Positions 1 to 4,515 of a DNA stretch of 6,799 nucleotides are shown in pieces (the stretch's first letter is position 1; each line of letters starts with the position of its first letter). The notes beneath the pieces were generated by a model that searched no databases, had not been told where the DNA came from, and saw nothing but the letters and a program-made list of their open reading frames with translations. Made by a program: the position numbers and the translations under genes. The DNA lies in assembly GCA_947372575.1 (NCBI GenBank), contig CANBUF010000105.1, positions 1 through 6,799 on the forward strand, in the 5' to 3' direction. Origin of the DNA: Alcaligenaceae bacterium. GTDB taxonomy: Bacteria > Pseudomonadota > Gammaproteobacteria > Burkholderiales > Burkholderiaceae.

Positions 1-428
1 CGACCGGTAATCTGCGTCACACATTCACGCGTGAGGCTGTCGAGACTGATATTCAGGCGTCTGACACCCGCAGCACGAAGTGCCTCTGCGAATTTGGGAA
101 GTTGGGTGCCGTTGGTCGAAAGCGACAAGTCGCGAATTCCAGGCAAGGCACTGATGCGCGCCGCCAGCTGCGAAAGGTTGCGACGCAGTAAAGGCTCGCC
201 GCCCGTCAAACGGACGCGCGAGGTGCCTAGTCGAGCAAACGCCCCGACCACACGCTCGATCTCGTCAAAAGTTAGCCAGTCCTTTGGTTCCTGGTAACCC
301 TTGAAGCTTTTTGGCAGACAATAGGTGCACTTCATATCGCAGCGATCTGTGACAGACAGGCGCAGATACTCAATGCTTCGTCCGAAGCGATCTACTAAAG
401 CAGTTTGAGGGTGTTCCAAAGAGGGCAT
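1..428 (-). CDS. moaA: GTP 3',8-cyclase MoaA, N-terminal part (runs off the left edge)
   Basis: This radical-SAM enzyme performs the first step of molybdenum cofactor synthesis, converting GTP to 3',8-cyclo-GTP, which MoaC then turns into cPMP; it is cytoplasmic. The first 142 codons are visible. The N-terminal FeS/SAM cluster motif CxxxCxxC is at Cys30, Cys34 and Cys37, preceded by the typical YLRLSVTDRC. The SAM-binding GGEP is at residues 76-79, STNG at 104-107 and LNISLDSL at 125-132, all as in MoaA. The C-terminal second cluster and the GG end lie outside the window. The start is the ATG at 426-428; an in-frame stop lies just upstream, and no strong Shine-Dalgarno is visible. It is divergent from modBC, across a gap with an FNR-like box, and both serve molybdoenzymes. 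The family assignment is very secure; the symbol assumes the main moaA copy rather than a paralogue. Confidence 0.95.
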   Translation of the reverse strand, partial: MPSLEHPQTALVDRFGRSIEYLRLSVTDRCDMKCTYCLPKSFKGYQEPKDWLTFDEIERVVGAFARLGTSRVRLTGGEPLLRRNLSQLAARISALPGIRDLSLSTNGTQLPKFAEALRAAGVRRLNISLDSLTRECVTQITG

Positions 429-605
429 TTTTTACTTTTTATCGACTATTTTTAACCACTAGAATCACTGTACTCTCGTTTTGTCTGTCAGAGGAGATCT
501 CCCTACTGTTTGCTTGGAAATTTGTTGGTTTTTTTTACTGTCTTAAAACTTATGCTTGTTGATGCTGAATATCAAATAACTCATTGATAAACAAAGGAAT
601 TATTT

Positions 606-619
606 TTAATTTCGATCAA
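606..619. promoter_or_regulatory. FNR/Anr-type binding site
   Basis: The sequence TTAAT-TTCG-ATCAA matches the FNR/Anr consensus TTGAT-N4-ATCAA at nine of the ten defined positions, with correct spacing. It lies about 178 bp from the moaA start and 140 bp from the modB start, so it could serve either or both. More half-sites lie nearby: TTGAT at 559-563 with ATCAA at 571-575 (spacer 7, not the standard 4), and TTGAT at 584-588. Oxygen-regulated control would fit molybdenum genes serving nitrate reductase. In AT-rich DNA a nine-of-ten match can occur by chance, so this remains a candidate. Confidence 0.45.
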
Positions 620-697
620 AATTTATTATCCGGTTCGTATGTTCGAGGTCTGAGGCTGACCTTCAATCTAGTGAGTGGCTCAAACCTAAGTATTTAT

Positions 698-720
698 TTG
701 CAATAGTATGTATCTTGCAA
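698..720. repeat. TTGCAA-N11-TTGCAA repeated hexamer upstream of modB
   Basis: Two perfect copies of the self-complementary hexamer TTGCAA are separated by 11 bp, so the pair reads as both a direct and an inverted repeat. It ends 38 bp before the modB TTG start, within the likely promoter or leader. It could be an operator or carry a -35-like element; the bases between the hexamers are not symmetrical. No known regulator is assigned. Confidence 0.25.
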
Positions 721-758
721 GACACTGTTTTTTGTTTGCCAAGGCACTATTTCACTAG

Positions 759-1481
759 TTGTCTATAGCTAATAGCCTCATATCGTGGTGGATTGAATTT
801 GTGAATGCAATTTGGAGCGCGTTGCTGCTCACGCTCAAACTCGCAGGCTTGACGACGCTGATTCTGCTGCTAGTTGGCACACCACTGGCCTGGTGGCTGG
901 CGCGTACCCGCTCGAACTGGAAAACGCCGCTGTCAGCCCTGGTGGCGCTACCGATGGTCCTGCCTCCTACCGTGCTGGGTTTTTATCTGCTGATTGCAAT
1001 GGGACCGAATGGCCTGCTTGGACAAGTGACTCAGTCACTTGGGCTGGGCTCGCTCGCGTTTACGTTCTGGGGGCTGCTGCTGGCCTCTGTCCTGTATTCG
1101 ATGCCTTTTGTCGTGCAGCCTCTGCAGGCAGGTTTTGCATCGCTTGACCCGGTGGTGCTGGATATAGCGGCGACCTTGCGCGCTTCGCCGCTTGATCGTT
1201 TTGTCACCATCGTGCTGCCGCTCTGTCGTCCCGCATTCCTGACGGCCAGCGTGATGGGCTTTGCACATACGATTGGTGAATTTGGAGTGATCTTAATGGT
1301 CGGTGGCAACATAGAGGGTGAGACGCGTGTCTTGTCCGTCTTGCTGTATGACCGAGTCGAGGCGATGGCCTATCAAGATGCGCACTGGCTGGCAGGCGGT
1401 TTATTACTATTTTCTTTTGTGATCCTTTTTGCTTTGCACACCATCAGTCAACACTTGGCTGTCCGCGAGGGACGGCTATGA
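759..1481 (+). CDS. modB: Molybdate ABC transporter permease ModB
   Basis: This is the inner-membrane channel subunit of the ModABC molybdate importer, a homodimer that couples to the ATPase ModC. The 240-residue product has about five hydrophobic membrane segments (near 22-50, 57-82, 98-120, 160-183 and 208-232). The cytoplasmic EAA-type coupling loop is at 134-154 (LDIAATLRASP...IVLP), where Asp replaces the usual Glu and Ala the usual Gly. The downstream GFAHTIGEFG and GGNI.GETR segments are characteristic of ModB. The start is uncertain. TTG at 759 directly follows an in-frame TAG and has only AAGG 14 bp upstream. GTG at 801 has GGTGGA about 9 bp upstream and would give 226 residues, close to the usual family length. 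It overlaps modC by 4 bp (ATGA), implying translational coupling. No modA precedes it, which is unusual. Confidence 0.93.
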   Translation: MSIANSLISWWIEFVNAIWSALLLTLKLAGLTTLILLLVGTPLAWWLARTRSNWKTPLSALVALPMVLPPTVLGFYLLIAMGPNGLLGQVTQSLGLGSLAFTFWGLLLASVLYSMPFVVQPLQAGFASLDPVVLDIAATLRASPLDRFVTIVLPLCRPAFLTASVMGFAHTIGEFGVILMVGGNIEGETRVLSVLLYDRVEAMAYQDAHWLAGGLLLFSFVILFALHTISQHLAVREGRL

Positions 1482-2590
1482 CAGCACCTCATACTGCACA
1501 GTACCCGGATCAGCCTGTAGGAGAGCGCCTGGAGATTTCGTTCTCTTTACAGCGTAGCCGTTTTGATCTGGATATTGCGCTATCGCTGCCTGCGCATGGC
1601 ACCACCGTTATATTTGGTCCTTCAGGTGGAGGCAAGACGACGCTTCTGCGAGCCATTGCAGGGCTTGAGCCAGAGGTGCGCGGGCAAGTGCAAATATCCG
1701 GTAAAACCTGGCAGTCTGCTTCGCAATTTTTACCCCCCCACAGGCGCCGTGTCGGATTTGTGTTTCAGCATTCTGCGCTGCTCCCGCATCTGTCGGTAGA
1801 TGAAAATCTCCGCTATGGATGGCGGCGTGCAAAGGGTACTGAGCGGGAATACTCAGATTGTGTGGAACAACTGGATCTGGCAACTTTATTGAATCGAAAT
1901 ATCCATCAGTTGTCTGGTGGAGAGCGTCAGCGTGTTGCCCTGGGTCGGGCATTGCTGACTCGCCCGGATGTGTTGTTGATGGATGAGCCACTGGCGGCAC
2001 TTGATGCGGCCCGTCGATCAGAAATCCTAGGTTATCTTGAGCGCTTGAAGCAAACCACTTCGGTACCTGTAATTTATGTCACGCATGCCGTCGATGAGAT
2101 GTCGCGGCTGGCGGATTATCTGGTGCTCATGAAAGCAGGACGCGTGCTGCACCAGGGGCCTGCACTTGAGGTTATGAACAGAATAGATGTACCACTCGCA
2201 CTCAGAGACGATGCTGGTGTCGTGGTGCAGGCGCACGTAATAGAGCATGGCGCGCATGGACTCCTGTTGCTGTCTAGTCCATTGGGCCCCGTCTATGCGC
2301 AAGGTCGACCCTTCCCTGTCGGGGACCGGCTGCGCGTCAGAGTTCAGGCCCGTGATGTCAGTCTGACCTTAAGTCATCATCTCGACAGCAGCGTGTTGAA
2401 TATCCTGCCTGCAACCGTACTTGCGTTACGTGAGATTGCTTCGGGTCAAGTCCTCGTTGAACTGGCAGCAGGTCCAGATTATCAGCAAGTGATCCTCGCC
2501 AGGATTTCAAATATGTCTGCTAATCGTTTGCATCTGGCTGTCGGGCTGCGCGTCTGGGCTCAGATTAAAGCTGTCGCCTTGCTGGTTTGA
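1478..2590 (+). CDS. modC: Molybdate ABC transporter ATP-binding protein ModC
   Basis: This is the cytoplasmic ATPase that powers molybdate import through ModB. The 370-residue product is a complete import-type ABC protein. It has Walker A GPSGGGKTT at 47-55, Q-loop Gln97 in VFQHSALLPHLS, signature LSGGERQRVALGRA at 145-158, Walker B VLLMDEP at 165-171, D-loop ALD and the switch His203 in YVTHAVDE. The C-terminal part, about 295-368, is a Mop/TOBE domain (SSVLNILPATV...ISNMSANRLHLAVGLRVWAQIKAVAL) that binds molybdate or tungstate and is diagnostic of ModC among ABC ATPases. The ATG start lies inside the modB stop (ATGA). No terminator is seen after the stop; the last 31 bp overlap the convergent TPR gene. 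Tungstate as an additional substrate cannot be excluded. Confidence 0.95.
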   Translation: MTAPHTAQYPDQPVGERLEISFSLQRSRFDLDIALSLPAHGTTVIFGPSGGGKTTLLRAIAGLEPEVRGQVQISGKTWQSASQFLPPHRRRVGFVFQHSALLPHLSVDENLRYGWRRAKGTEREYSDCVEQLDLATLLNRNIHQLSGGERQRVALGRALLTRPDVLLMDEPLAALDAARRSEILGYLERLKQTTSVPVIYVTHAVDEMSRLADYLVLMKAGRVLHQGPALEVMNRIDVPLALRDDAGVVVQAHVIEHGAHGLLLLSSPLGPVYAQGRPFPVGDRLRVRVQARDVSLTLSHHLDSSVLNILPATVLALREIASGQVLVELAAGPDYQQVILARISNMSANRLHLAVGLRVWAQIKAVALLV

Positions 2591-3948
2591 ATGCGCTGAG
2601 CAAGTTGGTGCGCGACCTCTTGGATGACCGACGCCCACTGACCACGTTGCGTTTGTCTAAATAGTCGCACGCTCGGGTACCAGGGACAATCGTTTCGCTT
2701 GAGCATCCAGCGCCAATCAGGTGGTTCGGGCAAAAGTACCCATGTCTCGATTCCTAGAGCACCGCATAGATGCGCCACTGAGGTGTCCACAGTTAAAACA
2801 AGATCCAGGTTGCGGATAACTGCTGCAGTATCCATCAAGCTATTGAGCCAAGGACCCGCATTTAATATCAAGGGGTACCCAGAAAGTGTTTGCAAATCCC
2901 TGTCTTGTAATTCCTTTTGGACGGAGATAAACAGGCAGTCCTGCGTCAGGATGGGATCTAGATTGGCAAGTCGGATAGATCGGTTCAAATCATTTAGATG
3001 CTGTGGATTGCCTGCCCAGCAAATACCGACGCGTAAAGGGCGCTGAATCGAATCCGTTGACGCGTGCCTGCGTGCAGTTAAAAACTGTTGGATCCTGGCA
3101 TTCCATTCGGTCACCGCAGCGTGATCAATCTGGAAAGCATAGTTACCAGCAGGGATATCTTTGGTGCGCGTAAAGAGTGCTTCTGGCAAGTTCATCAGTG
3201 GAGTGTGAAAATCAAACTCCGGCAATTCGCTTGTTTCACCGATGACAGTGCAACCGATTGCTGAATGCCTGAATAGTTCCAGTAGCGGCTCTTGTACGCG
3301 AAAGGTCAGCGCAGCTCCGAGATCCAGGAGCAGATTCAGGTAGCGAGAGAATTGAACCGTATCGCCGAGCCCTTGTTCGGCATGGATCAGCAGACGTTTG
3401 CCTTTCAGGGACGACTTGCCATTCCACAGCGATCCGGTTATGCCATGGCGTTGATGTCCATCATGCCATCGCCACGCGTATTCACGCCAACCATGTTCAA
3501 AATTGCCGAGCATCAGATTGGTCTGGGCACGATTGGTGCGTGCTCCTGCATGATCAGGATTGAGCCGGATCGCCTGTTTAAATGCCTCAAATGCCTGGTC
3601 GAATTGCTGTAAATCTCGCAGTGCGACACCTATGTTTACGTAGGCCTCGACGAAGTCCGGTTTTAGGGCGATCGCTCGTTGGTAGTCTTGTATTTCATCT
3701 TGATACAGTCCTAGCCCACCGTGAATTTGTCCTAGGTTGTAATGAAGCAAAGGATGTTGTGGGGCGAGCTTGAGCGCGACTGACATGTGCGTGCGCGCAT
3801 CGTCAAACTGTCCGCAGGAGGCCTTGAGCATTGCAAGTTGGTTGAGACCGGCAATGTCATTGGGGTTGCGCTGAAGGTGCACTTCAAGGTTTGCGATGTC
3901 TTGATTCAAGCGAATCGACTTTGGATTGGCGTGTTCCAACTTGGTCAC
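2560..3948 (-). CDS. TPR protein with C-terminal GT9/GT41-like glycosyltransferase domain
   Basis: This 462-residue protein appears cytoplasmic, with no signal peptide or membrane helix. Residues 31-64, 65-98 and 99-132 are three tetratricopeptide repeats (each with the family-type A...LAP/LKP/LNPD ends), followed by a partial fourth at 133-160 ending in EHGWREYAWRW. The second half resembles the glycosyltransferase-like domain found in many bacterial TPR proteins: HAEQGLGDTVQFSRYL at 189-204, VGICWAGNP at 307-315, TVDTSVAHLCGALG at 386-399 and PPDWRWML...WYPSVRLFRQ at 409-432. The acceptor and sugar are unknown. It is divergent from an HMW-type adhesin; such adhesins can be glycosylated by dedicated cytoplasmic enzymes (HMW1C), so it may modify this one, but that is inference. 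The start is GTG at 3946-3948 without a clear ribosome-binding site, so a slightly later start is possible. Its 3' end overlaps modC by 31 bp. Confidence 0.85.
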   Translation of the reverse strand: MTKLEHANPKSIRLNQDIANLEVHLQRNPNDIAGLNQLAMLKASCGQFDDARTHMSVALKLAPQHPLLHYNLGQIHGGLGLYQDEIQDYQRAIALKPDFVEAYVNIGVALRDLQQFDQAFEAFKQAIRLNPDHAGARTNRAQTNLMLGNFEHGWREYAWRWHDGHQRHGITGSLWNGKSSLKGKRLLIHAEQGLGDTVQFSRYLNLLLDLGAALTFRVQEPLLELFRHSAIGCTVIGETSELPEFDFHTPLMNLPEALFTRTKDIPAGNYAFQIDHAAVTEWNARIQQFLTARRHASTDSIQRPLRVGICWAGNPQHLNDLNRSIRLANLDPILTQDCLFISVQKELQDRDLQTLSGYPLILNAGPWLNSLMDTAAVIRNLDLVLTVDTSVAHLCGALGIETWVLLPEPPDWRWMLKRNDCPWYPSVRLFRQTQRGQWASVIQEVAHQLAQRIQTSKATALI

Positions 3949-4006
3949 TTTGAGTCTTGGTAATCGGGGAAGCAGTGTTGATATGCGAGCGTTGAAATAT
4001 TGATAT

Positions 4007-4020
4007 TCGTAAGTTTACGA
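4007..4020. promoter_or_regulatory. Inverted repeat in the TPR gene promoter region
   Basis: TCGTAA-GT-TTACGA is a perfect dyad with 6-bp arms, about 60 bp upstream of the GTG start of the TPR gene. On the minus strand it lies between a weak TTACAA (-35-like) and TATCAA (-10-like) pair spaced 17 bp apart. That position would suit an operator. The promoter match is only four of six bases in each hexamer, so both calls are tentative. Confidence 0.3.
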
Positions 4021-4119
4021 TTTTGTAAGGTTATTAAACTATTGCATGGCATTGGGTGTTAGTATGGAAATGTTAGGGGTAGTCAAAATAAAAACTTAAA
4101 AGTCACACCCTAACGAATA

Positions 4120-4142
4120 TTAAGATTTGAAATCAATCTTAA
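4120..4142. repeat. Perfect 8-bp inverted repeat
   Basis: The arms TTAAGATT and AATCTTAA are separated by seven bases. A second, shorter palindrome GATTT-G-AAATC is nested inside at 4124-4134. There is no T-run on either side to suggest a terminator. It may be an operator for the adhesin or the TPR gene, or a hairpin in an untranslated leader. Confidence 0.35.
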
Positions 4143-4212
4143 GTGCTTTAAGTTGATTTTGCCACCGTTTCTTTTTTCAAGAATTTTCTTTCTAAAATTT
4201 TTGCTGAATGCA

Positions 4213-4226
4213 GGATCTACAGATCC
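4213..4226. repeat. Short inverted repeat GGATCT-AC-AGATCC
   Basis: Perfect 6-bp arms are separated by two bases, within the region upstream of the adhesin. As RNA the loop is too tight for the full stem, so a protein-binding site is likelier than a hairpin. It is followed ten bases later by another dyad (4236-4254). The function is unknown. Confidence 0.25.
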
Positions 4227-4235
4227 AGCGTCTTT

Positions 4236-4254
4236 TCTCTCAACGTTTGAGAGA
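4236..4254. repeat. Perfect 8-bp inverted repeat with 3-base loop
   Basis: The arms TCTCTCAA and TTGAGAGA flank CGT. The spacing fits a small RNA hairpin, but no T-run follows, so a terminator is not supported. It lies about 260 bp upstream of the adhesin start and may belong to its leader transcript or be an operator. Confidence 0.35.
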
Positions 4255-4389
4255 CTCACCGTACCAGAATTAGAAAATCGCTGTTTCAACCATTGTGTTT
4301 GAGATGCAAGCGCTTTTTGGCTGTTTGTAAATTTTAAAACAGCGGTGGTTCGTGTCGGTTATTCATCGCCCTCGGGTGGTCAACATCCT

Positions 4390-4503
4390 ATGCCGAATTT
4401 TTATATTCGCAATTTAATTGCGCGGGAGAGTCGTGCCCGCTCAATGCAAAACGAAGTTAGTCATCAGCGCGCAGATGCCTTTGCGAGCCAGTGTTTCTTG
4501 TGA
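4390..4503 (+). CDS. Possible 37-residue leader ORF in frame with the adhesin
   Basis: An ATG at 4390 opens 37 codons ending in TGA at 4501-4503, twelve bases before the adhesin ATG and in the same frame. A GGTGGT (one mismatch to GGAGGT) lies about nine bases upstream of the ATG, a better ribosome-binding site than the adhesin itself shows. The peptide begins MPNFYIRNLI, has several Arg residues and ends in SQCFL; it resembles no family I recognise and has no signal peptide. An internal ATG at 4444 could give a 19-residue version. If translated, it could couple ribosomes to the adhesin start. It may equally be a chance ORF. Confidence 0.25.
   Translation: MPNFYIRNLIARESRARSMQNEVSHQRADAFASQCFL
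4408..4422. promoter_or_regulatory. Perfect palindrome CGCAATT-T-AATTGCG, candidate operator
   Basis: Seven-base arms are symmetrical around one central T, about 95 bp upstream of the adhesin start and inside the possible small ORF. The compact, nearly gapless symmetry looks like a site for a dimeric repressor. It is followed directly by GCGGG/CCCGC arms (4422-4426 and 4436-4440), whose hairpin would cover a GGGAGAG stretch. No regulator family is assigned. Confidence 0.35.
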
Positions 4504-4515
4504 GTCAATTCCCAT

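Larger units (their letters stand above)
429..758. promoter_or_regulatory. AT-rich divergent intergenic region between moaA and modB
   Basis: These 330 bp contain no convincing gene and no remnant of modA. They must carry the promoters for moaA (leftwards) and modBC (rightwards). Visible elements are a 10-bp perfect palindrome GGAGATCTCC at 493-502, a run of eight T at 529-536, TTGAT/ATCAA half-sites at 559-575 and 584-588, an FNR-like box at 606-619, and two TTGCAA hexamers at 698-703 and 715-720. No unambiguous -35/-10 pair was found for either direction, and no ModE-type operator was recognised. Confidence 0.6.
3949..4515. promoter_or_regulatory. Divergent intergenic region with dyads, upstream of the adhesin
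   Basis: This 567-bp AT-rich stretch separates the leftward TPR gene from the rightward adhesin gene. It contains several inverted repeats (4007-4020, 4120-4142, 4213-4226, 4236-4254, 4408-4422, 4422-4440) and a possible 37-codon ORF at 4390-4503. A TAAAAT at 4193-4198 resembles a -10 box but has no convincing -35. No riboswitch family, RNA gene, or short tandem repeat of the kind that phase-varies Haemophilus HMW genes was recognised. Confidence 0.5.

Noticed and set aside
31..297. Plus-strand ORF of 88 codons
   Set aside because: It lies wholly antisense to moaA, whose radical-SAM motifs are unmistakable on the minus strand; the plus-strand product has no recognisable features.
529..536. 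Run of eight T as a terminator or phase-variable tract
   Set aside because: No GC-rich stem precedes it, and it lies between divergent genes far from either start, so neither role is supported.
759..790. ModE operator at the modB start (CTATAG/CTAATAG-like sequence)
   Set aside because: It only loosely resembles the TATA-rich arms of the E. coli ModE site and lacks the spaced symmetry, so it was not called.
3949..4515. Cyclic-di-GMP riboswitch or short tandem repeats controlling the adhesin
   Set aside because: The conserved GEMM core was not found, and no heptamer-like tandem repeats as in Haemophilus hmw promoters are present.
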